Assembly: GCA_963516475.1 (NCBI GenBank)
Contig: CAUQBR010000008.1
Coordinates: 14,080 to 78,079 of the forward strand
Length of the DNA: 64,000 nucleotides
DNA from: JABCPE02 sp963516475
GTDB lineage: Bacteria; Bacteroidota; Bacteroidia; Flavobacteriales; Weeksellaceae
Direction: 5' to 3'
Below the pieces are notes generated by a model that was not told the DNA's origin, did not search any database, and saw only the letters and a list, made by a program, of their open reading frames with translations. Both the position numbers and the translations under genes were made by a program. This document shows, piece by piece, positions 54,036-62,461 of this stretch. The stretch's first letter is position 1, and the number at the start of each line of letters is the position of its first letter.

Positions 54036-55293
54036 ATCCATATTTTCACTAATTTTCTTGGGAATTTCTGCTTTGGGATTTGCTCAGAAAAATGATTTTT
54101 CGTTCAAAAGAGCCATAAAACCTAATCCAGCCACCGAGTGGAACAAAATAGAAATTCCCTTGCCGATGTATGAAAAATTGAACCAAAATCTTTCTGACAT
54201 TAGGATTTACCAGCTTTCGGGAAAAGATTCGCTGGAGGTTCCGTATTTACTGTCCAAAACACAATTTGCTTCCCTTGAAAATGAAACTACTGAATATATA
54301 GGTTTTAAAATCCTAAATCAGACCAAAACTGCTGATGGATACTATTTTACGCTGGAAAGTCCCATCACAGCGGACATAGAGGAAATTGACCTGCATTTTT
54401 CTAATCAAAATTTTGATTGGAAAATAACCTTGGAAGGCAGCCACGACCAAAAACAATGGTTTTCTATCCTAGAAAATTACCGAATACTTTCCATCCAAAA
54501 TAGCAAAACTGATTACAATTTCCAGCTGCTGGCTTTTGAAAAAACGAATTATAAATTTTACCGAATTTTCATTCCTAGTAAAGAAACTCCCATTTTACAA
54601 AGGGCTTCTATGCAGGAGAAATTCACACCGAAAATAGAATTTAATAAACTGTTAATCAATAATATAAAACAAACCAACAGCACAAAAGACAAAAACTCTG
54701 TCATCACTTTTTCTCTACCCTACAAAATTCCTGTTTATTCACTGATTTTGAATATAGATAAAAACGATGCTTTTTCGCGCCCTATAGAGATTAAATATCT
54801 GGTAGACAGCATAAAAACAGAAAAAGGCTGGGTGAAAAATTATGAAACTTTTTACTACGGAAAAATCATTTACTACGGAGCAAAGGATTTAGATTTTTCA
54901 TTTTCAAATAATGATGTGATATGGGCAAAGAATTTCCAAATAATCATTGAAAATCAAGATAATACACCTATTACTGTAAAATCTGTCAATGCAGTTTCGC
55001 CTAAATATTTTATCTATTTTAAACCAAAAAATGAAGAAAACTATTTTCTATTTTATGGAAATAAAAAATCTTCCCTTCCAGAATATGATTTAAAACTGAT
55101 AGAAGACAAGGTTTTCAAACTCTCAAAATCTGATGCAAGTCTCTCTGATGAGGAAAAACTCCCTAAAAAGGAAAAACCCACCAAAGAACCTTTATTCAAG
55201 GACAAAGGCTGGCTTTGGGGGGTAATGATTCTTATTATCTGTATTTTAGGATTTTTCAGCCACAGAATGCTTTCTACAAAGCAAGAAGAGTAG
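54019..55293 (+). CDS. DUF3999-like exported protein
   Basis: 424 residues. The signal peptide is 1-22 (ends GFAQ). Large beta-rich region with a discoidin-like segment (WKITLEGSHDQKQWFSILENY, NYKFYRIFIPS) and one C-terminal membrane helix (about 396-414, GWLWGVMILIICILGFFS) with a short cytoplasmic tail. This plan and the overlap with the DUF2339 gene fit DUF3999. Function unknown; likely a periplasmic partner of the neighbour. Confidence 0.75.
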   Translation: MKLKIKSIFSLIFLGISALGFAQKNDFSFKRAIKPNPATEWNKIEIPLPMYEKLNQNLSDIRIYQLSGKDSLEVPYLLSKTQFASLENETTEYIGFKILNQTKTADGYYFTLESPITADIEEIDLHFSNQNFDWKITLEGSHDQKQWFSILENYRILSIQNSKTDYNFQLLAFEKTNYKFYRIFIPSKETPILQRASMQEKFTPKIEFNKLLINNIKQTNSTKDKNSVITFSLPYKIPVYSLILNIDKNDAFSRPIEIKYLVDSIKTEKGWVKNYETFYYGKIIYYGAKDLDFSFSNNDVIWAKNFQIIIENQDNTPITVKSVNAVSPKYFIYFKPKNEENYFLFYGNKKSSLPEYDLKLIEDKVFKLSKSDASLSDEEKLPKKEKPTKEPLFKDKGWLWGVMILIICILGFFSHRMLSTKQEE

Positions 55294-56496
55294 TTATTTT
55301 CTCTCTATCAGCGCCATGTAGAAACCATCATAGCCATCGCTCGGCATGATATTTTCCTCCTTCACGAGGGCAAACTCTGTATTTTCGGAAAGGAATTTTC
55401 TAACCTGCTCTCCGTTTTCAGATGGAAGAATGGAACATGTGGCATAGACCATTTTTCCTCCTTTTTTCAGGATTTTAGAGTAGTTTTGCAGAATATTTTC
55501 CTGCTCGGTTTTTATTCTGTTGATGAAATCTTCATCTATTTTCCACTTGCTGTCAGGATTTCTTTTTAGCACTCCGAGCCCTGAGCATGGTGCATCTATC
55601 AGAAGTCTGTCAGCCGTATTGTGAAGCCTTTTGATGACTTTATTATCTTCTATAAATCTAGTTTCTATGTTGAAAGCTCCCGCCCTTTTTGCTCTTCGTT
55701 TCAGCTCGGCAAGTTTCCATTCGTAGATGTCTAATGCTATTATCTGCCCTTTATTTTTCATCAAAGCAGCGATATGAAGGGTTTTCCCTCCTGCTCCTGC
55801 ACAGGCATCCACCACTCTCATTCCTTCTTTTACATCCAAGAGTTCGGCTATTTTTTGTGATGAAGCATCCTGCACCTCGAAAAAACCTTCCTTAAATGCC
55901 GATGTCAGAAATACATTTTTCTTGTCTTCCAGCTGGACAGCATCTGGATAACCTCTTAACACAAAAGAATTTACGCCCTCTTCTTTTAAAATTTCTACAA
56001 GATTTTCTGCTGAAATTTTGAGTGAATTTGCCCTCAAAATCACAGGCGCCTGTTCATTGAGAGCGGACATTTCCTTCTCCCATTTTGTTCCCAGTTCTTT
56101 TTCAAACAAACCTGCCAGCCAGTCTGGCACAGAGTGTTCTATGGCTTTGGTAGGGAATGTTTTTTTGTCTAATTTGGACAAAATTCCGCCTGTTTTTATT
56201 CCATCAAATTCATCAAATTTCTTGTATTTCACCTTTTTCCAAAGAAGATAGGCTAAAATCAAGTTATAGATATTAGACGGCTTTGTCCCCTCGCCCATGT
56301 AGTATTCTAGGCGTTTTTTCCAGCGAACTATATCATAGAATATCTCCGAAACCACCTGCCTGTCGGCACTTCCCCATTTTTTATGAGCTTTTAATAATCG
56401 CTCTAAAACCTTATCAGCATATTTTTTATCCTGAAAAAAAGTCTCCTCCAATGAATCATGAATTCCTATCAGTAAGTTGCGGTGTATCAATTCCAT
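55294..56496 (-). CDS. RsmB/NOP2/Sun-family RNA m5C methyltransferase
   Basis: 400 residues from ATG 56496 (MELIHRNLLIG); a TTG seven codons upstream is the alternative. The N-terminal NusB-like helical region (about 1-100) is followed by the SAM domain: VVDACAGAGGKTLHIAALM, LLIDAPCSGLGVLKRNPD (one catalytic Cys) and YATCSILPSENGEQV (the second). Methylates cytosine in rRNA or tRNA; whether it is true RsmB (16S C967) cannot be said. Confidence 0.9.
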   Translation of the reverse strand: MELIHRNLLIGIHDSLEETFFQDKKYADKVLERLLKAHKKWGSADRQVVSEIFYDIVRWKKRLEYYMGEGTKPSNIYNLILAYLLWKKVKYKKFDEFDGIKTGGILSKLDKKTFPTKAIEHSVPDWLAGLFEKELGTKWEKEMSALNEQAPVILRANSLKISAENLVEILKEEGVNSFVLRGYPDAVQLEDKKNVFLTSAFKEGFFEVQDASSQKIAELLDVKEGMRVVDACAGAGGKTLHIAALMKNKGQIIALDIYEWKLAELKRRAKRAGAFNIETRFIEDNKVIKRLHNTADRLLIDAPCSGLGVLKRNPDSKWKIDEDFINRIKTEQENILQNYSKILKKGGKMVYATCSILPSENGEQVRKFLSENTEFALVKEENIMPSDGYDGFYMALIERK

Positions 56497-56615
56497 GTTT
56501 GTATAAATTTCGGACAAAAATACATTTTAAAAACCAAAACTCCCAAAATTATTTGAGAATACGGACTTTGTGAATTATTTTTTTCTTAAATTAGCGCTGA
56601 TAAATTTATTTAATT

Positions 56616-58277
56616 ATGAAAAGATATTCTTTATTTGTGTTTCTATTTTTGCTTTCGGCAAATTTATTTTTCGCACAAAAACCCATTTACACAAAGGCAA
56701 AAGTAACTGCCGTGAAAGTGTATAGAAACTCTGCAGAACTGCAAAACACAGTAAGTTTCAGTGTTCCTTCAGGAATTTCCGAAATAGTGATTGGCAATAT
56801 TTCGGAAGAGATTAACGAAAAAACCATCCAAATCGGCGTAAACAGCAAGAACATTTCTATTCTTTCTTCGCAGTTTACCAATGATTATTCCACTGATTTT
56901 AAAATGGATACCACCAATCCACAGATTAAAAAAGTAAATGACAGCATCAAAATTGTGGAAAACCTCATCTCTAAAAACCGAATAGAGCTGGATGCCAATA
57001 AGAAAGCCGTAGAACTTTTGGACAAAAACCAAACCGTGCTGGTGGGAAGCAATTCCTCCAATGTCGCACAGCTGACACAGCTAACCGAGTTCTACACCAA
57101 TAAAAGAATAGAGCTGGAAAACAAACTCGTTTCCCTCAAAACAAAAGGCGATGACCTCAGCAAAAAACTTTCCCGACTGAAAAGCAGCCTAAAAACCAAA
57201 GAACAGAAGGAAGCAGAAGAGTTTGCAGATGGCGTAATCGTCCTAAAACTAATGTCTCCTACGGCTGGAAATATCAAACTGAATATCAACTATCTTACAG
57301 ACAATGTTTCTTGGAAGCCTTACTATGAGATAAAAACTGACAAAATCTCTGCTCCTTTGGATGTAACTTTCAAAGCGATTGTGAAACAAAACACAGGCTT
57401 GGACTGGAAAGGTGTAAAACTTACCCTTATCAATGGAAATTCTTCCAGAAACAATTATGCTCCCGTAGTAGATCCTTGGTTCATCTATGCACAAAGCCCG
57501 AAAGAAAGAGAAATCTATAGGGAAGAACGAATCGCCGACAAAGCTGCAGCCATAAAAATCAGAGGAATGGGAAGTGTAACAAAAGAGTATGATGTTCAGT
57601 CCAATGCTTTAGAAGGTCGTGTCGCAGATGTTGCTGTAGGCTACGCTGGGTTTAATGTCAATGCAAATGAACTAAATACCAGCTATGACATAGACATTCC
57701 TTACGATATCTTGTCCAATAATGAAGACCACCTCATCAGTCTTTATCAGCAGAAAATCCCTGCCGATTATCAATACTTCACTGCGCCTAATTACAGGAGA
57801 GAAGCTTATCTTTTAGCGAAAGTAAAGGATTTCAGCAAGTATCATTTGGTTTCTGCGCCTGCGAGTGTCATCTTTGAGAACATGTATATCGGTGAGACAC
57901 GCGTCAGCCCAGACCAAACCAACAATGAAATGAACATCACGCTGGGCAACGACCCGAAAATCAGCATCAGAAGAGAAGATATCCAAGATAAATCCGGCGA
58001 GAAATTCCTTTCTTCTTACCGCGAAAAGGTGGTTACATATGATTTAATCATCAAAAACAACAAGAAAGAACAAATCAGCATGGAAATCAAAGACCGTTTT
58101 CCGCTGAGCAACAACGAAGCCGTAAAAATAGAAGTGCTTGACAAAAGCGGTGCCGCGAAGGACGACGAAAAAGGTTTCCTCACATGGAACATAAAACTCT
58201 CTCCTTCCGAAACCAAGAAACTAAGAGTAAGCTACAAAGTCCGCTACCCGAAAGACTACACCGTAAGCGGACTATAA
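56616..58277 (+). CDS. DUF4139 (MuiA-type) exported protein
   Basis: 553 residues with a signal peptide (ends FFAQ). Order: DUF4140-like N-terminal beta domain (about 24-110, TAVKVYRNSAELQNT), a long coiled coil (about 110-200), then DUF4139 beta domain starting NYLTDNVSWKPYYEI and including VKQNTGLDWKGVKLTL. Inside it near 313-345 is IKIRGMGSV...NALEGRVADVAVG, which looks like a piece of a TonB-receptor plug or CarboxypepD-linked segment. Function unknown. Confidence 0.85.
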   Translation: MKRYSLFVFLFLLSANLFFAQKPIYTKAKVTAVKVYRNSAELQNTVSFSVPSGISEIVIGNISEEINEKTIQIGVNSKNISILSSQFTNDYSTDFKMDTTNPQIKKVNDSIKIVENLISKNRIELDANKKAVELLDKNQTVLVGSNSSNVAQLTQLTEFYTNKRIELENKLVSLKTKGDDLSKKLSRLKSSLKTKEQKEAEEFADGVIVLKLMSPTAGNIKLNINYLTDNVSWKPYYEIKTDKISAPLDVTFKAIVKQNTGLDWKGVKLTLINGNSSRNNYAPVVDPWFIYAQSPKEREIYREERIADKAAAIKIRGMGSVTKEYDVQSNALEGRVADVAVGYAGFNVNANELNTSYDIDIPYDILSNNEDHLISLYQQKIPADYQYFTAPNYRREAYLLAKVKDFSKYHLVSAPASVIFENMYIGETRVSPDQTNNEMNITLGNDPKISIRREDIQDKSGEKFLSSYREKVVTYDLIIKNNKKEQISMEIKDRFPLSNNEAVKIEVLDKSGAAKDDEKGFLTWNIKLSPSETKKLRVSYKVRYPKDYTVSGL

Positions 58278-58287
58278 AACCAAAAAT

Positions 58288-58320
58288 AGTAACTCCCCAA
58301 CCAAGCGGGAGTTATTTTTT
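58288..58320 (+). terminator. Terminator of the DUF4139 gene
   Basis: Stem AACTCCC (58291-58297) with GGGAGTT (58307-58313), then ATTTTTT. Confidence 0.8.
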
Positions 58321-58350
58321 GATTTTTTCTAAAAGTAAAATGAAATTAAA

Positions 58351-58381
58351 TTTGGACATTAAAATTTTATTATTACTTTTA
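58351..58381 (+). promoter_or_regulatory. Promoter of the 160-residue gene
   Basis: TTTG at 58351-58354, 19 bases, TACTTTTA at 58374-58381 (one base off TAnnTTTG). ATG 24 bases later. Confidence 0.5.
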
Positions 58382-58405
58382 GAGCTTATTTAAAACTGTA
58401 AAATT

Positions 58406-58888
58406 ATGTCTAAAAATCTTATCAGTGCTACCATTTCAGCCGAAACATTAGCACAAATTGAAACAAAAGTGAATGAAATTCGCCAACTGCTTAGCCCTTA
58501 TCTGGTAAATCTAACCGCCGAAGAAAAAGCTAAATTGCCAAAAATGAGCGACAAATCCGTATCCTTCGTATCCAAAGTGGTAGAATACACCAAAACTAAT
58601 CCCAACCTCGTCCCACCGATGATGGACAAGGAGGAAATGGAGAAGGATTTCAAACTCAATCAATCGCTACAGCCAGTCTTCCAGACTCTAAAACAGCTGT
58701 CCGAAAATGTCAGCGAAACCCTTACCCTCACAGGTCACGAGGCGTATGCCCAAGCTCTTCTCTACTACGCCACCGTAAAAATGGCAGCAAAAACAGGTAG
58801 CCCAGACGCCAAAACCATCCAAGAGGACTTAGGGAAGAGGTTTGCAGGTCAGGGAAAAGTGAAAAAAGTTGCTCCAAAAACTGAATAA
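58406..58888 (+). CDS. Conserved small helical protein, unknown
   Basis: 160 residues, no signal peptide, predicted mostly helical: SAETLAQIETKVNEIRQLLSPY, then LTAEEKAKLPKMSDKSVSFVSK, VEYTKTNPNLVPP, and a C-terminal basic tail (KRFAGQGKVKKVAPKTE). The spacing of hydrophobics suggests a four-helix bundle. I do not recognise a function. Its stop codon is followed directly by the 21-bp repeat array in the same phase and then a strong terminator, so the repeats are in its transcript. Confidence 0.7.
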   Translation: MSKNLISATISAETLAQIETKVNEIRQLLSPYLVNLTAEEKAKLPKMSDKSVSFVSKVVEYTKTNPNLVPPMMDKEEMEKDFKLNQSLQPVFQTLKQLSENVSETLTLTGHEAYAQALLYYATVKMAAKTGSPDAKTIQEDLGKRFAGQGKVKKVAPKTE

Positions 58889-59080
58889 GTTCACCAAAAA
58901 GGGAAACTAGTTTGTGTTTTAGCTAAACTGGTTTAGGTAAAAAGGGAACTATTTCAGCTTAAACCTAAACTAATTCTACTAAGACCTAAACTCACTAACC
59001 CAAAAGGTAAACTAATTTAGGTAAAAGAGAAACCAGTTCACCAAAAAGGTGAACTGGTTTAGGTAAATTGTAAACTAATT
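58889..59080 (+). repeat. Degenerate 21-bp tandem repeat array
   Basis: Starting at 58907 the sequence divides into successive 21-base units beginning CTA/CTG/CTC/CCA at 58907, 58928, 58949, 58970, 58991, 59012, 59033 and 59054, with partial units at both ends. The commonest form is CTGGTTTAGGTAAAAAGGAA-like. In the frame of the preceding gene each unit gives seven codons (such as KLV, then stop, VK..), with TAG stops in three units. No spacers are present, so it is not a CRISPR array. Role unknown. Confidence 0.75.
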
Positions 59081-59122
59081 ACGGATATTGCCTAAGTGCT
59101 TAGGGTGATATCCGTTTTTTTT
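59081..59122 (+). terminator. Terminator after the repeat array
   Basis: Two-part stem: ACGGATAT (59081-59088) with ATATCCGT (59108-59115), inner CCTAAG/CTTAGG, then eight T. Confidence 0.9.
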
Positions 59123-59183
59123 GGAGAAGGAAAATATATTAAATCTGTTAAAATAAAGATGAAACAGGTTTTATAATTTATAA

Positions 59184-60755
59184 CTAAGTCTTATATTTCA
59201 AAAAATCATAAAGGCAAACCAACTTTCTATAATAAGTAATTAAATTTTCATCTTGAAATAAATGTTCTCTGCTTTTTAAAAAATCTTCTAATTCATTTAA
59301 ACATATTTTATCATTATCAAGCAATGATATACATACTAAGCGATTTAATTCACTATTATTCTTATCATTTATAATTTCGGAAATCGAATTGTATTTTGTA
59401 TTAATCTCATCTTTATTTTTTAGATAATTTTTGCTTGGATAGAAATTATTTCTTTGTATTGAATTTACAGTTGAAATAAAATGGGGAGAGAATTCTGTTA
59501 CATCGATCTCTTTATCTATTAGTCCATTATTATTCAAATATTCAGCAGAACTTAAATATTTAAAATAAGGTATATATTTTGCGTGTAATGTTGGTAAACA
59601 TAGGCGACTTATTGATCTTGGATCCCATTTTTGATTATCAAATATAATATCTTTTAATAAGTCATTTAGTTCAATTCCTTTTATTCCTATATCCGATAAT
59701 TTATCTTTTATTCCCACGCCATATACAAATTCAGCATTATGAATATCCTCAATATTGTCTAAATTATCTGTTACAAAAATTTTCTGCTTCGAATTATTTG
59801 ATTTAACAAAATCATAAACCATTCCTTTCATTTGCCTTAATACTTTTATAGGAAGTCGTTTTTTATTATTTGCTAATACAGTAAATAAATCTATAAAACT
59901 ATTTAATCTAATAAGTTTAATAGGAATAGTAGAATCTGAAATCACCTGTGCACTATCCGTTATTGTTGTTTCAATATTTTCATTCGTCCATTCACAAAAA
60001 ATAAGACGGTCTTGCAGTTTTTGAATATTATCTTTTGTTAAACATCCAATTATTGATTTTAAAATTTTTTGAATATTCTCATCACTTAGACTATATCCAA
60101 TAAATATTACAGGTGTTTCAATAAAAATTGTTAGCAATTTAGCTGCAAGATAGGAATTCTTTTCCTCAAATTCTTTATAATCTTCTTCAGTTAGAACTAA
60201 TGTATTTGGTTTATCTATGCTACCATGAATTTTATATATTTCACCTATTGTAAATAATTCTGAAAACATTAATTCTTGTTGACCAATAAAAGAAGTAAAT
60301 GTTGGAAACAGTTTTTCACATAAATTATCCCAATTAGTTGTTATTATCCCATCAATATTAGCTTTCTTTAAAAGTTTTATTTCCCTTTCTATTTCTTCAA
60401 CATTCGATATTACTGTATTTTCTCTTATTCTCCTACTAATTTCATATTTAATAGGAGAGTATTTTGTATTTACTATTTTTTGGAAATTTTTTCTACTATC
60501 TAAAAACTTTTCTTCATTCCACCAAATTTCATTAAACTCTTCTCCCATTAATGTGGCTACTTTTGCTAGATTAGAATTACTAGTTGATTTATAATATTCA
60601 TATGGTTTACTTAGACTGAGTTTGTTTACCATTTCCTTTAATAAATTTTCCCATGTTGGAAGATTTAAATATCTTCTAGAAAAACCAGATCCAATAAATA
60701 GAAAAGGAGAAGTATTAAACTTTTGTAAATGGTTTGTAAATTGTTCTATAAACAT
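59184..60755 (-). CDS. SIR2-domain protein, candidate antiphage NADase
   Basis: 523 residues, cytosolic. The N-terminal half is a SIR2-like Rossmann domain: FIGSGFSRR (21-28), TTNWDN (Asn141 in the catalytic position), KIHGSID (His177) and FIGYSLSDENI (220 on). These are the residues by which defence SIR2 domains bind and cleave NAD+. The C-terminal half (about 300-523) is unrecognised and may sense the phage. Strongly AT-rich: bases 59341-59400 have 13 G+C of 60, against 31 of 60 in prfC (61981-62040), which suggests transfer. Lies 39 bases after prfC on the same strand. Confidence 0.75.
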   Translation of the reverse strand: MFIEQFTNHLQKFNTSPFLFIGSGFSRRYLNLPTWENLLKEMVNKLSLSKPYEYYKSTSNSNLAKVATLMGEEFNEIWWNEEKFLDSRKNFQKIVNTKYSPIKYEISRRIRENTVISNVEEIEREIKLLKKANIDGIITTNWDNLCEKLFPTFTSFIGQQELMFSELFTIGEIYKIHGSIDKPNTLVLTEEDYKEFEEKNSYLAAKLLTIFIETPVIFIGYSLSDENIQKILKSIIGCLTKDNIQKLQDRLIFCEWTNENIETTITDSAQVISDSTIPIKLIRLNSFIDLFTVLANNKKRLPIKVLRQMKGMVYDFVKSNNSKQKIFVTDNLDNIEDIHNAEFVYGVGIKDKLSDIGIKGIELNDLLKDIIFDNQKWDPRSISRLCLPTLHAKYIPYFKYLSSAEYLNNNGLIDKEIDVTEFSPHFISTVNSIQRNNFYPSKNYLKNKDEINTKYNSISEIINDKNNSELNRLVCISLLDNDKICLNELEDFLKSREHLFQDENLITYYRKLVCLYDFLKYKT

Positions 60756-60794
60756 ATTAGTTTCTTAATATTAAAAATTTGTTTAATTTTATCT

Positions 60795-62387
60795 CTACTC
60801 CCCCCACTCACTAATAAAGTAGAGTTTCACATTTGGGAATTTCTCCTGTGTCATCGTGATAGTGAATGCAGAATCTGCTAAAAATACCAGTTGATTATAT
60901 TTATCTCTCGCTAAAAATCGCTGTTTCAGCCTTGCAAATTCCTTGAACTCTTCGGATTTTTCATCAGCCTCTACCCAGCACGCCTTGTGAATAGAAATCG
61001 GCTCGTAGGTGCATTTTGCGCCATACTCGTGCTCCAGTCTGTATTGGATAACTTCGTATTGCAGCGCTCCCACCGTTCCGATAATCTTTCTTCCGTTCAT
61101 CTCCAGAGTGAAAAGCTGTGCTACACCCTCATCCATCAGCTGGTCTATACCTTTTGCAAGTTGTTTCGCTTTTAGCGGGTCATCATTGTTAATGAAACGG
61201 AAATGCTCAGGAGAGAAACTCGGAATTCCTTTAAAGTTCAGCTTTTCCCCAGCCGTGAGCGTATCCCCGATACGGAAATTCCCCGTATCATGCAGCCCGA
61301 CAATATCCCCAGGGAAAGACTCATCTACCACTTCCTTTTTATCCGCAAAGAAAGCATTCGGAGAAGAGAATTTCATTTTCTTTCCTTCCCTTACGAGAAG
61401 GTAGTTTTCGTTTCTTTTGAACACACCAGAAACGATTTTCACAAAGGCAAGCCTGTCGCGGTGTTTAGGGTCCATATTGGCATGAATTTTAAACACAAAA
61501 CCTGTGAAATTTTGTTCCTCTGGCTTCACGATTCTGCTGTCTGCCTGTTTTGGCTGTGGATTTGGAGCAATGTCAATGAAAGCATCCAGCAGTTCTCTCA
61601 CCCCAAAATTATTCAGCGCCGAACCAAAGAACACAGGCTGCTGCGTTCCTGCCATGTAATCTTCCCTGCTGAATTTAGGATAAACCGATTCCACCAGCTC
61701 CAGCTCATCTCTAAGGACACTTGCTGCCTTTTCGCCTACGGCTTCGTCTATCGCAGCATCATTAATATCATTAAAGGTAATGCTCTCCCCTACTTTTTGT
61801 TTCTTTTCTTCTAAAAACAACTGGATATTATTCTCCCAGATGTTATAAATTCCCTGAAAATCAGCCCCCATACCGATAGGCAGCGAAAGCGGAACCACAG
61901 AAAGCCCAAGTTTCTGCTCCACCTCATCCAGCAGGTCAAAAGCATCTTTCCCCTCTCTGTCCAGCTTATTGATGAAAACTATCATCGGGATGTTTCTCAT
62001 ACGGCATACCTGCACGAGTTTTTCGGTCTGCTCCTCCACCCCTTTTGCGACATCTATCACCACGATTACAGAGTCCACGGCAGTAAGCGTTCGGTAGGTA
62101 TCTTCCGCAAAATCCTTATGCCCAGGAGTATCAAGGATGTTGATTTTATGCCCTTTATAGTTAAAAGCCAAAACGGAAGTCGCTACAGAAATCCCCCTCT
62201 GGCGCTCTATTTCCATAAAGTCAGAAGTTGCACCTTTCTTTATTTTATTAGATTTTACCGCTCCAGCCTCCTGAATAGCCCCTCCGAAGAGAAGGAGTTT
62301 CTCGGTAAGAGTGGTTTTCCCAGCATCTGGGTGGGAAATAATCCCAAAAGTTTTTCTTTTCTGTATTTCTTGAATTAAGTCTGACAT
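60795..62387 (-). CDS. prfC: Peptide chain release factor 3
   Basis: GTPase that removes RF1/RF2 from the ribosome. 530 residues. G1 SHPDAGKTTL, G2 region RQRGISVATS, G3 DTPGHKDF, G4 NKLDREG. Then domain 2 (FVFKIHANMDPKHRDRLAFVKI) and the RF3 C-terminal domain (VGALQYEVIQYRLEHEYGA). Length normal. Confidence 0.97.
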   Translation of the reverse strand: MSDLIQEIQKRKTFGIISHPDAGKTTLTEKLLLFGGAIQEAGAVKSNKIKKGATSDFMEIERQRGISVATSVLAFNYKGHKINILDTPGHKDFAEDTYRTLTAVDSVIVVIDVAKGVEEQTEKLVQVCRMRNIPMIVFINKLDREGKDAFDLLDEVEQKLGLSVVPLSLPIGMGADFQGIYNIWENNIQLFLEEKKQKVGESITFNDINDAAIDEAVGEKAASVLRDELELVESVYPKFSREDYMAGTQQPVFFGSALNNFGVRELLDAFIDIAPNPQPKQADSRIVKPEEQNFTGFVFKIHANMDPKHRDRLAFVKIVSGVFKRNENYLLVREGKKMKFSSPNAFFADKKEVVDESFPGDIVGLHDTGNFRIGDTLTAGEKLNFKGIPSFSPEHFRFINNDDPLKAKQLAKGIDQLMDEGVAQLFTLEMNGRKIIGTVGALQYEVIQYRLEHEYGAKCTYEPISIHKACWVEADEKSEEFKEFARLKQRFLARDKYNQLVFLADSAFTITMTQEKFPNVKLYFISEWGE

Positions 62388-62436
62388 ATCTATTTTTAAA
62401 ATATCTGCAAAAATGGTGATTTTTAATGAAAATATT

Positions 62437-62444
62437 TACTTTTG
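62437..62444 (+). promoter_or_regulatory. -7 element before the MBL-fold gene
   Basis: TACTTTTG, 17 bases before the ATG at 62462. It lies after a possible upstream start (62426), which is therefore rejected. -33 not clear. Confidence 0.45.
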
Positions 62445-62461
62445 CAGTCAAAAAAAAATTG

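Noticed and set aside
58889..59080. CRISPR array
   Set aside because: The units abut directly with no spacers, vary in sequence, and no cas gene is near.
61203..61814. 203-codon open frame opposite prfC
   Set aside because: Antisense to conserved PrfC domains, no recognisable protein features.
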